The notes: generated by a model not told the origin, from the letters alone. 64,000 bases of DNA from Symbiodinium natans (GCA_905221605.1 CAJNDS010002491.1:236501-300500); one strand, 5' to 3'. Positions 45,801 through 52,950 are shown, counted from the stretch's first letter. Program-made: numbers and translations.

Positions 45801-48800
45801 GGTTGAAGCCCTCGGTCCTGACCCCCAAACCCTACCCCAAACCCCAAACCCCAAACCCCAAACCCCAAACCCCAAACCCCAAACCCCAAACCCCAAACCC
45901 CAAACCCCAAACCCTAAACCCTAAACCCTAAACCCCAAACCCTAAATCCCACATTGCCAGCCCAAATCCGAACATTCCCCGAAACCTGCACCCGGAATCC
46001 CTAAGCCCCTCAATGCCATACGCCCTAAACCCTACATTCCCTAACACCTAAACCCTAAACACCAAATTCTCTAATCCGCAAGCCTCCAAATCCCCGAACC
46101 CTGGTATGCCTCGTCGTGCCAATGCTGCAACAGTGCCGAGCGATCCTGGTCGGTGGGCTTGGGGTTTGGGGTTTCGGGTTTGGGCTTAGGGCTTAGGGCT
46201 TAGGGCTTAGGGCCTAGGGTTTAGGGTTTAGGGCAAGCAACATCAGGTGCACTGGAGCGTTCTTGGCTCTCAGAGGGGCACAGAACGAAGTCCGCGGTCC
46301 TCCTGCGCCCGCCTCGCAGTTTGAGCCTTCTCCTCCTCCGCAGGGAGCTTCTTCAGGGTTTAGGGTTTAGGGTTTAGGGTTTAGGGTTTACGGTTTAGGG
46401 TTTAGGGTTTAGGGTTTAGGGTTTAGGGTTTAGGGCAACCTCTACTTAAACCTTGAAGGCTCTACACCGCCCAAGGTCCAGCTTCTGGGACCTTGAAAGG
46501 GCCCAAACCTATACACAATAACAAGCAAATTACCCCTGGAAACGCTGCAATCCATCCCAGAAATCATGTACCCTAGAATACATAGCTTGTACACCCTAAA
46601 CCCTAAACCCTAAACCCTAAGCCCTAAACCCTAAACCCCAGAAACTCTGCAAACATGAACCGGGCGATAAAGTAGGCTTGGGCGCGCAAAACGCCAAGGA
46701 ATACGCGATACCAGGGAACCCCACAGCGCACAGCCTCCCCCCCCCAAAAAAAAAAACAAGAGATAACAATAATAACAATAGCAATAATAATCAGAATAAT
46801 AATGATGCTACTAGTCAAAGAGTAATAAGAAATACGTCACAATGACAGTAAACAAATCATAAACCCCCTAACATACCAAAACGGCACGTCCTGCAGACGC
46901 GATGCCTCCCCTCGCAGGTCCAGCATCTGCCTCCGGTTTTCAGGGTTTCGGGCTTCTAAGGCCTCGTAGGACTCTGCCTCGGACCCCTTAAGGTTGTACC
47001 CCTTGGGTTTGGGTACCCCTAAACCCTAAACCCTAAACCCTAAACCCTAAACCCTAAACCCTAAACCCTAAACCCTAAACCCTAAACCCTAAACCCATCT
47101 TAAGGATCTCTTTGTGAGTAGAAGGGTCATGAAGGGAACGGGTACGAGTCTTAATTGCAGCCTAAGCCTCGATACAGCCCTTAGCCCTGAACCCCCCCCG
47201 ACCCTATGGCTTAGGGTTTGGGGTTTGGGCTTTGGGGTTTGGGGTCTGGGGTTTGGGGTTTCGGGTTTGGGGTTTGGGGTTTGGGGTTTCGGGTTTGGGG
47301 TTTGGGGTTTGGGGTTTGGGGTTTCGGGTTTGGGGTTTGGGGTTTCGGGTTTGGGGCTTAGGGTTTGGGGTTTGGGGCTTAGGGTTTAGGGGTTAGGCAA
47401 AACTCTATACCTGAAACTGCAAGGAACTAAAAAGGTCTTCGTGATACGCACCTTTCCATTTGGGGGTTTACGAGAATAAGGGACCCCTGATGTAGACCCC
47501 CAAAAAATAGAATCCCCTTATAATAAGGACCCCACGGAGGTACCCCGAATATCGTAAACCCCAATTGGTAAAGTTCAGCTCAGGAGTAAACTTTCAGGCC
47601 CTGAAAGTGTGAACCACTGGCGGAGGCACGCGCCTCTAAACCTAACAAACTCTGGACCCAAAACCCCAAAACCCTAAACCCTAAACCCAAATATCCCTGA
47701 ATTTCCCTAATTCCCTGAGATCAAACCCAAGAAGCCCGAAACCCCTGCCTAAACCCCAAACCCGAAACCCTAAACCTAAACCCTAAACCCCAAATCCCCA
47801 CATTCCCCAAACGCTGGGATCAAACCCAAGAAGCCCTACACCCTAAGCTTTGCCGTAAACCTTAGATCCTAAACCCTGAACCGTAGATCCTAAGCCCTAA
47901 ACCCTAAACCCTAAACCCTGAACCCTGAACCCTAAACCCTAAAGCCTAAAGCCTAAAGCCTAAACCCTAAACCCTAAACCCTAACCCAAAGGGACGGCCT
48001 CGAAAGTTCACCCATCTCTCGGCTGTGTTGCTGCTGCAGGCTCGCCTCGGTTAAAGGTTTAGGGTTTAGGATTTGGGGTTTAGGGCTTAGGGTTTTAGTG
48101 AGCTGTTTCAGAGAGTTGGAGGCAAGGGTCTTAGGTGATTTAGTGGGTCTAGGGTATGGGGCGCTGAAATAATTTGGGGCTTGGGGTTTAGGGTTTAGAT
48201 AGGGTTTCGAGGTTTTGGGGCTTGTTGGAGTGAAACTTTAGGGTTTCGGGGGTCTGAGTAAAAGGTTGGTTGTGGGGGCGGGGTCGAGGGGCCAGGGGTT
48301 ATACCCTGCTAAACCCTAAACCTTAAGCCTTAAACCTTAAACCCTAAACCCTATAAACCCTAAACCCTAAACTCTAAACCCTCCTTACTTCTTTCGTTCT
48401 CTTGTTTTACATCAGGATACTCTGTATAACTTCAGTTCTACATTCTTGCCACGCCCCAAGACAAACTCCTAAACCCTAAACCCTAAACCCTAAACCCTAA
48501 ACCCTAAACCCTAAACCCTAAGCCTCATTCCCCTGGGCGCCCCGCCTTGCTGTGTTCCAGGGCAGACACCTGCGAGTGAAGCTCGGTCCTGCTCTCCAGC
48601 ATCTGTTCCTGCGTTAAGGTTTAGGGTTTAGGGTTTAGGGTTTAGGGTTTAGGGTTTAGAGTTTAGGGTTTAGGGTTTAGGGTTTAGGGGTTAGAGTTGA
48701 GGTTTAGGATACTTAGAAGAAAGCGCAGAAGGCCCCACTGCGCACCACGCGCTCGCGTTCTGGGGGCTTCGCCCAAGACAGCCAAAACCTTTCACCTGCG

Positions 48801-51615
48801 GTTTAGGGTTTAGGGTTTGGGGTTTAGGGTTTAGGGTTTAGATCGGGGGTCTTGCATTTTAGAATGGGGTTTTGGGGGATACTAAATTACCGTATAAATC
48901 GTATAAATATAAATATAGATAAATAAATAAATATAATTATAAATGTAAATATAAATAAAAATATATATAGGGACCATAAGGACACAGTATAAGTTATATA
49001 GGGGCCATAATTACAGGGAATCGCATTCGAGAAATCTTCCTGCCCCAAAATGTATTCGGACTTTTGACGCTCCTCCAGTGTTTCCTTGATCTGCTACAAC
49101 TTCGCCACCCGGCGGCCCATAGCAGCTTGAGCCTTGCGAGTGCCTCGCCGCTACGAAGCTGCGCCAGATCAAATAGTCCAAGGCCCTACCCTAAGTTACC
49201 CCAACTGCCGATTAAGAACCAGTAAGGAAAGAGCCAAAACGGCTCTGTTCTTAAGAACCCCCCCCCCCCCCCCCCCCCCCCCCTCCAAGAAAACAAATGA
49301 AAAAAAAGGAACTTCCTTCAGGGCAACATTATAAGGATTACTTTTTACGAGGTGCTTAAGCAGATTGGAGCAAACGAAGCATGCCAAAAGTGAATTGATG
49401 ATGACAATCACAAGCACACTGCTAAACCCCGAATATTGAGGTTTGCGTTCCGAATCAAGGTTACCCTAGACCCCAAACACCCCTAGTCTAAACCCTTAAG
49501 CCCTAAGCCCCTAGGCCCTAACCGGCAACCCCAAACCCCAGCCTTAAAACCTAAATCCGTACCCCCCAAATCCTAAACACAAATTTCAAAAGCCCCTACC
49601 CCTAGACCCAAAAAACCCTACCTAAACCCTAAACCCTAAACCCTAAATCCTAAACCCTAAATCCTAAATCCTAAACCCTACAGCCTAAACCCTAAACCCT
49701 AACCTTAACCCTACACCCCACCTCCAGCTTCGCCACGGCCCTGGACTGCGACTCCTGCACACGGCAGGAGTGGGGCCGTTTGGGGTTTTGGGTTTCAAGG
49801 TCGCACCCTTTTCTAGGGTTTAGGGTTTAGGGTTTAGGGTTCAGGGTTCAGGGTTTAGGGTTGAGGGTTTAGGGTTTAGGGTTCAGGGTTTAGGGTTTAG
49901 GGCACCCTTTTCTAGGGCCTGGACCGAGACAGTCTACCCGGCAGCCCGGGACCACTTCCCATACCCCAGAACCAAAGTAACCAAGACGAAAGCCTCAAAA
50001 CGACCTCCCTTTGCCCGAAGCTCTGTGCGGAACCCTGGGACCCTCTGGGCTGGGGGCCTTGTGACACCCGCCGACCACTATTCCTGAAACGTTTTTGGGG
50101 GCGGCCCCACCCAGGCGGCAGCCCCAAATCCTAAGAGGCATGGTGGCCTGTGAGAGCTCACAGAGGGGAATATAGAAACCTAGCACCAATGAACAAAAAT
50201 GTTGGACTGCGTTGGAAACGTGTCCTTCACACCCCTGGGTGTGTCGTGGCGATTCGGGGCGCGGTTTCCACATGGACTTACTGCCGCTGTGCCGGCGAGA
50301 CGCCCTGAACCCTAGACCCTGTATAAACCCTAAACCAGAAACACCCTAAACCCTAGACCCTAAACCCTAAACCCCAACCAAACCCCTCAACCGCTACAAT
50401 GCGCGTAGGGCTTGACTGCCGGGGTCGGGAGGGTCGCCCCCTGAACAGCCATAGCCAAGCTTCGGTCTAACCGAGTCGTCGTTTAGGGTTTAGGGTTCAG
50501 GGTTTAGGCTCTAAGTCTAAGGTCTCGATAACAAGGGGAGAAGATTCAGGGGTTTCGGGCGCAGGGTTTGGGGCAAGATGGGCGGAGGATGGTATAGGGT
50601 TCTGATTCTTGAGGCTCAGGGTTTAGGGTTCAGGGGCTTGCGGCTGAGGCATTGAGTTCCGTTAAACCCTACCTACCAACTTGCTACCGGGCTAGGACCC
50701 CCATCCCCCTAAGATCCTAACATCCTCAGCTCCTGAAAATCGAGAACCGCAAAAACCCACAGCAAACAAGGGTCGAGGGTTGAAATAGGCTTCTGGGGGG
50801 TGTAAGGGGCTGCATAGGGCTTGAAAGGGTCCAAAGGGTTCACAGGATTTGGACGGCTTCTGGGTGTGGGGTTTCGGGGTCAGGGTATAGGCTCTGGGAT
50901 CCCTAAACCCAACCCCCTAAACCCTAAACCCTAAACCCTAAACCCTAAACCCTAAACCCTAAACCCTAAACCCTAAACACCCCCAAAGTGCGAGTTTAGA
51001 CGCTTCGGCTCCTGCCACCGTACCGCCTCCATGGCAACCTCCAGGTTCGATCGGTCGACCTTTGCCTCAAGACTCCGGGGGTTTAGGGTTTAGGGTTTAG
51101 GGTTTAGGGTTTAGGGTTTAGGGTTTAGGGTTTAGGGTTTAGGGTTTAGGGTTTAGGGTTTAGGGTTTAGGGTTTAGGGTTTAGGGTTCGGTTTAGGGCT
51201 TCTTTAGGTTGAGGGGTTTAGGGTTCGGAGTTTGAGGTTTATGGTTTAATTGGCATCGGGCTTGGCTTAGGGCGGTTGCCCCGGGTACAGGCTTTAGGGG
51301 ACCCTTTGAAAGGATCCTACAAGGGCCATTTCAGGAGCGTATTAAGGGGCACTTTTGGGGTTCGAGTCTTGACTCAAGGGAAAACCCTCAACCTTAAGAC
51401 CTAAACCGACCCCTAAACCCTAAACCCTAAACCCTAAACCCTAAACCCTAAACCCTAAACCCTAAACCCTAAACCCTAAACCCTAAACCCTAAACCCTAA
51501 ACCCTAAACCCTAAAAGCCCTAAACCTGCAAAAGCCCTAAACCTGCAAAAGCCCGAAAACCCGAAGGGCGGCGCGCCTGCTGCTCCAGCAGGGCCGCCAC
51601 CCTCTGCGCGCTGGC
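23228..51615 (-). CDS. Coiled-coil protein gene(s) built from many micro-exons
   Basis: Well-supported minus-strand exons, high to low: 51615-51577, 51065-51027, 49754-49725, 48608-48531, 48045-47999, 47161-47097, 46977-46880 (open block), 46145-46116, 44487-44456, 43828-43778, 43247-43215, 42710-42675, 41613-41572, 41431-41387, 40433-40380, 40207-40154, 39526-39483, 38616-38580, 38149-38114, 37678-37643, 37572-37512, 37185-37126, 35516-35481, 35274-35211, 33334-33261, 30992-30956, 29883-29821, 23272-23228. Nearly all encode Glu/Gln/Lys/Arg/Ala/Leu helix, for example AEIRRQCHEEVSRLLEEK, ARFDEELMMRTASLEDEK and ASAQRVAALLEQQ. Many begin after AG|GC and end before GC; several are 36 nt. No ATG or stop was identified, so this may be one very large gene or several. 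A cytoskeletal or scaffold role is only a guess. Introns are telomeric arrays plus inserted elements. Confidence 0.65.
23553..23686. mobile_element. MITE-like element, TTACATGG family (copy 1)
   Basis: The right end reads GACCATATTAAGGGACCATG-TAACT, the reverse complement of the family terminus AGTTACATGGTCCCTTA. The left end is decayed (GGGGCCTTACTTAGTATG). Related copies at 52073-52130 (partial), 52740-52877 and 59423-59547. Confidence 0.6.
24120..24235 (+). repeat. TTTAGGG array (about 16 units)
   Basis: Clean array; a second one lies at 24325-24400, separated by about 90 bp of unique sequence. Confidence 0.95.
24420..24720. other. Spacer without convincing gene
   Basis: G-rich then C-rich unique sequence that grades into degenerate CCCTAAA. 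No protein-like frame stands out. Confidence 0.4.
24726..24828. mobile_element. MITE-like element, GTTGGGATG family (complete copy 1)
   Basis: 103 bp with perfect 18-bp terminal inverted repeats GTTGGGATGTTCCCCCTT, continuing imperfectly. A second complete copy of the same length is at 57308-57410. Half copies occur near 21741-21795, 25052-25094 and 60250-60283. No ORF. Confidence 0.85.
24835..25050 (-). repeat. CCCCTAAA (8-mer) array joined to CCCTAAA
   Basis: About 16 copies of the octamer CCCCTAAA, switching to the heptamer CCCTAAA after 24985. It starts right beside the MITE at 24726-24828. Confidence 0.93.
25192..25241 (-). CDS. Putative exon
   Basis: GT/GT boundaries (acceptor AACCAG|GTAGCC, donor TTATGG|GTTCTG) give SLASEHESPTGKANLW. 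It lies between CCCTAAA (left) and TTTAGGG (right). It may belong to the coiled-coil gene or to its neighbour. Confidence 0.4.
25446..25518. repeat. (CT)n microsatellite
   Basis: About 36 CT repeats with few interruptions. Confidence 0.97.
26300..26405 (+). repeat. TTTAGGG array (about 15 units)
   Basis: Left-hand neighbour of the terminal-repeat element at 26595-27945. Confidence 0.95.
26595..26904 (-). repeat. Terminal direct repeat (3' LTR-like copy)
   Basis: Identical to 27636-27945 by direct comparison. It contains a truncated copy of the start of the element's ORF, which stops a few codons past the repeat edge. Confidence 0.9.
26963..27892 (-). CDS. 309-codon ORF carried by the LTR-like element
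   Basis: It begins at ATG 27892 inside the 5' repeat; a second ATG (MATVSSERSEL) about 32 codons later is a plausible alternative start. Visible parts: an Arg-rich helical N-terminus (RQTRRLRQRAAKRYRDG), an acidic middle, and a C-terminal 80 residues with the spacing of an SH3-like beta barrel (GDLVCLETDIETFSGCSFRR, then GSVGTVHAVHHC..GWVEVLFVG). No Gag zinc knuckle, protease, RT or integrase motif is visible. It may be a host gene captured by the element, or an unrecognised Gag. It ends 58 bp before the 3' repeat. Confidence 0.6.
   Translation of the reverse strand: MYFGFSAALLLKAAGPGRAHLCSRAQRSSLGQMATVSSERSELHKHLRQTRRLRQRAAKRYRDGQNAHGYIQDLSMGRGTDLSFIQVKSLVELIPTAARLEEMPIDGDDGLVDAGYERCECSFAELRCVEMMFESRLMAIRDDTSKLKDIVERATADDTAFNLFALVPQHVDGLGQILDSWTAGLLAAADDLERGLLLWRSPDRELCRFYIGSSDDELGDARGTQNEQSQIDELDYGDLVCLETDIETFSGCSFRRGSVGTVHAVHHCDELGWVEVLFVGALRCHGVSESSLRLLERASPLAGLQIVPD
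27636..27945 (-). repeat. Terminal direct repeat (5' LTR-like copy)
   Basis: TG...CA termini, identical to 26595-26904. The 309-codon ORF starts inside it at 27892 and runs into the internal region. Confidence 0.9.
28250..28386 (-). repeat. CCCTAAA array (about 19 units)
   Basis: Clean array on the right side of the LTR-like element; a shorter one follows at 28500-28556. Confidence 0.95.
28390..28500 (-). CDS. Putative exon island
   Basis: Two minus frames are open. One reads TANQCLGYPEFSGDRP before a possible GT donor; the other reads NEMCERQRTSALATRSSQ. Both flanks are CCCTAAA. Unassigned. Confidence 0.3.
28557..28697 (-). CDS. Putative exon island
   Basis: Flanked by CCCTAAA (left) and TTTAGGG (right). 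A minus frame is open across the whole 140 bp (LSWGCLAFFECAGEWGASSA). A second minus frame reads GMGGLISSTSLRPHEMQSGK. Unassigned. Confidence 0.35.
28760..28932 (-). CDS. Protein-like ORF of about 57 codons
   Basis: ESVIKASAEAIFKHVGSGGI and RGMAMPRGPVGLVRTIVQDF run in one frame to TAA at 28760. Amphipathic helix followed by a Gly/Pro-rich loop. It lies between TTTAGGG (left) and CCCTAAA (right), the configuration of intron interiors here, so it may be an inserted gene fragment. Confidence 0.45.
29229..29345 (-). CDS. Protein-like ORF fragment
   Basis: Minus frame SNESPGPNKWRALDRDSTII then PLPGYDHETWKTVLKPCRA runs into degenerate heptamers. The plus frame is open also. Unassigned; possibly a fragment of a dispersed repeat gene. 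Confidence 0.4.
30037..30177. mobile_element. Possible MITE-like element
   Basis: Imperfect terminal inverted repeats (GGGGGGTGATTAGAGTAT versus the right end AGGGGGTGGTCAGGGTAT when reverse-complemented), AT-rich centre. Weaker than the other families. Confidence 0.4.
30545..30600 (-). CDS. Putative micro-exon
   Basis: Acceptor CCCACTAG, then LLKSCSEPNALE and a GT donor (GGAAAG|GTCTTA). It sits between CCCTAAA and TTTAGGG. Probably part of the coiled-coil gene. Confidence 0.4.
30776..30895. repeat. AT/TATACA microsatellite
   Basis: TA-rich low-complexity stretch of about 120 bp; the ORFs reported across it are artefacts. Confidence 0.95.
31328..31443 (+). CDS. Possible plus-strand exon with canonical donor
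   Basis: A plus frame (RTSSRTLAAIKNTRRSLRGL, then ALALKYHSISKQEGKHQ) ends at CATCAG|GTAGGC. It is opposite to the surrounding minus exons and lies in a spacer, so it may be an inserted gene fragment. Confidence 0.4.
31582..31692 (-). CDS. Possible exon with stop
   Basis: The minus frame reads LNHEQTSQAARLQTLVKCVS, then ERHAALAH and TAG. The composition matches the helical exons of the coiled-coil gene, and the frame could be the 3' end of a transcript. A second frame is open from the same acceptor (TCTCAG|GC). Confidence 0.4.
31800..31875 (-). CDS. Putative exon
   Basis: The minus frame reads SLSPLDATSRLKVPKALPLI; GT/GT boundaries would define a 30-nt exon VPKALPLIFE inside it. CCCTAAA on the left, TTTAGGG on the right. 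Confidence 0.4.
32080..32400 (-). CDS. Putative exons in two islands
   Basis: The minus strand reads VVLKILRPRWLQQTCRYPIT (32290-32370) and QESTTCAAFSKLTSKERKPS (32110-32215), separated by a few heptamers. The flanks fit an exon setting. Unassigned. Confidence 0.35.
32430..32762 (-). CDS. Unassigned ORF; all three minus frames open
   Basis: The 110-codon frame reads CGWSTDDSDWYYGFGTDNGY and then a Thr/Pro-rich stretch. Two other minus frames of 71 and 77 codons are also open, so strong GC bias and not selection may keep the frames open. The tail is heptamer translation. No family recognised. Confidence 0.35.
   Translation of the reverse strand: MSADDTRPGPFVGGGEHSPASVSVERLCGWSTDDSDWYYGFGTDNGYVGDKTTATTLAPTMLVTGPPPLVPLPAGTMMVVKPCIRPTKAPDDPNTLNSKPYTLSPISPKP
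32820..33010. mobile_element. Degenerate dispersed repeat
   Basis: It shares GGGAA(T/C)AAGGGCCTACYC.GG.TCCTAGCA with 60560-60595 and looser similarity with 2890-3010. The left part (GGTTTCCCTT) is a weak inverse of the right. Probably an old MITE family. Confidence 0.4.
33362..33387. repeat. Poly-G tract
   Basis: About 25 G, directly upstream (minus orientation) of the acceptor of exon 33334-33261, where it reads as poly-C and could act as a polypyrimidine tract. Confidence 0.9.
33450..34320. other. Spacer: AG microsatellite, degenerate heptamers, dispersed repeats
   Basis: (AG)n at about 33620-33648, repeated CAGG/AGCCAGACAGG motifs at 33700-33830, CCCTAAA/CCCTTAA units at 33855-33935 and G-rich filler near 34085-34125. 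No gene recognised. Confidence 0.5.
34322..34430. mobile_element. Foldback MITE with about 43-bp terminal inverted repeats
   Basis: The left arm starts CCCAGAGACTCCAAAACCCC; the right arm is its reverse complement with two mismatches in about 43 bp, leaving a loop of about 22 bp. It is the most perfect long hairpin in the window. No ORF. Confidence 0.9.
35030..35212 (-). repeat. CCCTAAA array (about 25 units)
   Basis: Directly downstream (minus orientation) of exon 35274-35211. Confidence 0.95.
35283..35301. repeat. Poly-G tract before an acceptor
   Basis: About 19 G. On minus it reads as poly-C followed by GGAAGAG and then the exon at 35274. Confidence 0.9.
35535..35655. mobile_element. 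Possible MITE-like fragment
   Basis: GGATAGGATTAGGGGGACCCT on the left and AGGGTCCCCCTTATCCTACC on the right form an imperfect inverted pair of about 20 bp around 70 bp of unique sequence. Confidence 0.55.
35999..36247 (+). CDS. Possible plus-strand ORF (82 codons), antisense overlap
   Basis: Protein-like throughout (DGRLFRGWYTPRKDVLYSFV) with an ATG start. It overlaps by 100 bp a minus ORF of similar quality (36148-36393, GEELLKQRVVPASGNCTEL). One of the two is probably real; both lie in a spacer flanked by CCCTAAA. Confidence 0.35.
   Translation: MSCVTIVDHTGGEGFEPHWCQRRRTMGAFLGPSLDGRLFRGWYTPRKDVLYSFVELDTNSVQFPLAGTTRCFSNSSPGRDSR
36148..36393 (-). CDS. Possible minus-strand ORF (about 80 codons), antisense overlap
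   Basis: Reads SEVVLTLPGTLKPSAIAEYV then RIWHSHQRTNGWQSGFAHPV; its end overlaps the plus ORF at 35999-36247. Non-ATG opening. Unassigned. Confidence 0.35.
   Translation of the reverse strand: MLKAVSEVVLTLPGTLKPSAIAEYVRIWHSHQRTNGWQSGFAHPVCGDCQRESRPGEELLKQRVVPASGNCTELVSNSTKL
37690..37860 (-). CDS. Protein-like ORF upstream of a coiled-coil exon
   Basis: The minus frame reads NLASLLALYSPSVYAVLPPE, LVEQAWTMKGALILVPEVIP and DFTGPAWHTRQVSMWARRW. It is continuous with the next exon region but in a different frame from exon 37678-37643, so it is either an alternative exon or an inserted gene fragment. The plus strand is also open. Confidence 0.45.
38200..38345 (-). CDS. Possible exon
   Basis: The minus frame reads RFRCSKDLDYTHPARSQCNP then TSEPF and a stop. 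Protein-like but without good boundaries. Confidence 0.3.
38700..39300. other. Spacer with dispersed repeats and a short plus ORF
   Basis: A 63-codon plus ORF (38715-38906) starts with GC-rich protein-like sequence but soon enters a dispersed repeat related to other GGGGTATA-type elements. MITE copy at 39018-39105. Confidence 0.4.
39018..39105. mobile_element. MITE-like element, TACTTGGAGG family (copy B)
   Basis: Left end TACTTGGAGGTTC; right end reverse-complements to CACTTGAAGGCTC. Shorter than copies A and C. Confidence 0.5.
40215..40372 (+). repeat. TTTTAGGG (Chlamydomonas-type octamer) array
   Basis: It starts as TTTAGGG for three units, then about 13 units of TTTTAGGG. It separates two coiled-coil exons (40207-40154 and 40433-40380), so it is the body of a single short intron. 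Confidence 0.95.
40466..40487. repeat. Poly-G tract (about 22 G)
   Basis: Just upstream (minus orientation) of exon 40433-40380. Confidence 0.9.
40490..40860 (+). repeat. TTTAGGG array grading into an ATTAGGGTT 9-mer satellite
   Basis: About 17 clean heptamers (to 40612), then about 25 copies of a 9-mer (GGGTTATTA) with GGGTGATTA and GGGTTAGTAGTA variants. ORFs rich in Val-Ile-Arg or Thr-Leu-Ile across it are translations of the repeat. Confidence 0.93.
41680..42660. other. Spacer with one possible exon, AAT-rich low complexity and poly-G
   Basis: Minus peptide GEIGASLRKLVCRKATPGLA near 42085-42150 may be an exon. CCCTAAA array 42236-42355; two poly-G runs (about 42422-42434, 42558-42570) and (AAT)n-type sequence follow. 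Confidence 0.5.
42735..43000 (+). repeat. TTTGGGG/TTTAGGG mixed array
   Basis: Mostly TTTGGGG with interspersed TTTAGGG. TTTGGGG is an A-to-G variant of the heptamer. Similar arrays at 11160-11215, 20955-21015, 45837-45915 (as CCCCAAA) and 47215-47390. Confidence 0.92.
43018..43090 (-). CDS. Putative exon, basic
   Basis: The minus frame reads RKRYKQFYRQIPETTIVSVR then LQAKH. Strongly protein-like, flanked by TTTGGGG (left) and CCCTAAA (right). Boundaries unresolved. Confidence 0.4.
44745..44975 (+). CDS. Possible plus-strand ORF fragment
   Basis: Reads RFDDGSYKNSSFNTQKKSKS then NVAIVTTLSLHADALASHAP and continues polar to a stop. It lies in a spacer next to the dispersed repeat at 44998-45097, opposite in strand to the coiled-coil exons. 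Unassigned. Confidence 0.4.
44998..45097. mobile_element. Diverged 100-bp dispersed repeat (copy 2)
   Basis: Homologous to 10161-10260 along its entire length, with better-kept inverted ends (TGGCTGGCT). Confidence 0.6.
45375..45462 (-). CDS. Exon of the coiled-coil gene, boundaries uncertain
   Basis: The minus frame reads AHKDDAKVMCLREEKASALF then HRVVRD. A GTC start after GCCAAG and a GC donor after GAGAAG would give VMCLREEK, matching the other micro-exons ending in ..EEK. Confidence 0.5.
46273..46357 (-). CDS. Exon block of the coiled-coil gene
   Basis: The minus frame reads LKKLPAEEEKAQTARRAQED, again with EEEK followed by GC. Flanked by TTTAGGG on both sides. Confidence 0.5.
47205..47390 (+). 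repeat. TTTGGGG array with TTTCGGG variants
   Basis: A regular alternation of TTTGGGG and TTTCGGG suggests a higher-order repeat of four to six units. Confidence 0.92.
47460..47564. mobile_element. MITE-like element, GGGTTTACGA family (copy 1)
   Basis: 105 bp; ends TTGGGGGTTTACGA and TCGTAAACCCCAA are near-perfect inverted repeats. Conserved core GGACCCC..GTAGACCCCC..AGAATCCCCTTA. Relatives at 63809-63914, 52951-53056, about 58163-58343, about 57225-57300 and about 15830-15910. Confidence 0.8.
48880..48975. repeat. AT-rich low-complexity tract
   Basis: ATAAATA-type sequence, no coding signal. Confidence 0.9.
49030..49175 (-). CDS. Coiled-coil exon region with an internal TAG
   Basis: One minus frame reads KAQAAMGRRVAKL, then TAG, then QIKETLEERQKSEYILGQED. 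The TAG is preceded by TTG, so TTGTAG could be an acceptor and the two halves separate exons. Otherwise this is a decayed exon. Confidence 0.45.
49259..49282. repeat. Poly-C tract (about 24 C)
   Basis: Homopolymer between unassigned frames on both strands. Confidence 0.9.
49900..50280. other. Unique GC-rich spacer with overlapping ORFs
   Basis: Minus frames 49912-50127 and 49995-50273 overlap out of frame (LCELSQATMPLRIWGCRLGG is one stretch). Protein-like but unassigned. Confidence 0.3.
51080..51190 (+). repeat. TTTAGGG array (about 15 units)
   Basis: Upstream (minus orientation) of coiled-coil exon 51065-51027. Confidence 0.95.
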
Positions 51616-52129
51616 CTGGTTGGGGCAGGGTAAGGCCCCTTTAGGGTTATGGTTTAGGGTTTAGGGTTTAGGGTTTGGGGTTTAGGGTTTAGGGTTTAGG
51701 GTTTAGGGTTTACGGTTCGGGTTTCGTGTTTAGGGACCCGAAGCCCTCAACCCTGAACCCTGGGCACTCAAGGCGTTTACAGGCCTCGTTGGGCCATTTT
51801 GAGATTCAGAGTTTCAGAATTTAAGGGGGCCATAGGCTCTAAAGGCTTAAGAGCTGAGGGTGTTGGGGTTTAGGGCTTCGGGTTCGGATTTCAGGGTTCA
51901 GGGCTTAAGAGAAACTCCGAAGCCCTCCAATACATTCTGGGCACGGCTTGCAAACTCAAGGGTTAAGGGTTTAGGGTTTAGGGTTTAGGGTTTAGGGTTT
52001 GGAAACCAAAGCACCAAAACTAGAAGAGCAACGCCACAGAGGCCCCCGAACAATAAGCCCTGAACCCTAAGGGTAGTTACATGGTCCCTTAATATGGGCC
52101 CTAAGAAGGGTACCAAGTATATGCCCTTG

Positions 52130-52560
52130 CCCTAGACCCCAGACCCTTAAACCCTTAAACCCTAAACCCTTAAACCCTTACACCCCAAAACAAAGCCCTA
52201 ATCAAGCCCTTAAAACCTTAAACGCGTAAACCCTTAAACCCTTAAACCCTGGAACCCTTAAACCCTTACACCCCTACACCCCTTAAAACCCTTAAACCCC
52301 TAAAACCCGAAACCTTTAAACCCGTAAACCCCTCAAACCCTTAAAAGCCTTGAAATCTAAACCCAAAACTTAAATATTAAACCCTAAACCCTAAACCCTA
52401 AACCCTAAACCCTAAACCCTAAACCCTAAACCCTAACCCTTAAACCCTTAAACGTTACAAGCCTTCTTAACCGCCCTGGTCGGGGGCTTGAGGATTTTGG
52501 GGGTTCCAGAGGCCAGGCCTGGGAATCGGTCTGGGGTTCAAGGGAGTAGGGGTGATGGTT
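52130..52560. other. Degenerate CCCTTAAA/CCCTAAA region with one possible exon
   Basis: CCCTTAAA-like units dominate 52140-52450. A minus frame at 52450-52560 (EPQTDSQAWPLEPPKSSSPR) is protein-like and could be the 5' part of the coiled-coil gene. Confidence 0.4.
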
Positions 52561-52739
52561 TAGGGTCTAGGGTCTAGGGTTTAGGGTTTAGGGTTTAGGG
52601 TTTAGGGTTTAGGGTTTAGGGTTTGGGGGTTTAAGGGTTTGGGGGTTTAAGGGTTTAGGGGTATAGAAGCAGTTTGCAGTCCTTGCGTCGACCTCTATTC
52701 GGGTACTTACATGGTCCCTTAGCAGGGCTTAGGGCTTAG

Positions 52740-52877
52740 GTACTTACATGGCCCCTTAGTATGGCCTATAAAGGGGACCCCTTATATGCCCCTTATGTAC
52801 CCTCTACAACGCAAGGGCCCATACTTCAGAACCCTTTAAACGAAGTAAGAGACCATATTAAGGGGCCCGTGAAACTA
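52740..52877. mobile_element. MITE-like element, TTACATGG family (copy 2)
   Basis: Left GTACTTACATGGCCCCTTAG, right ATTAAGGGGCCCGTGAAAC. The left terminus is duplicated (52701 and 52740). A partial copy lies at 52073-52130. Confidence 0.65.
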
Positions 52878-52950
52878 GCCTTGGAAACCCCCGAAACCTG
52901 TGATTTCGCAGGATGTGGCCCCCTAATTACACGAGTACCACCTCCTACAC

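Noticed and set aside
42679-47389. ORFs rich in GLGF/VWGL (42679-42864, 47114-47389) and NPKPQT (45733-45924)
   Set aside because: They are direct translations of TTTGGGG or CCCCAAA repeats; no coding function is needed to explain them.
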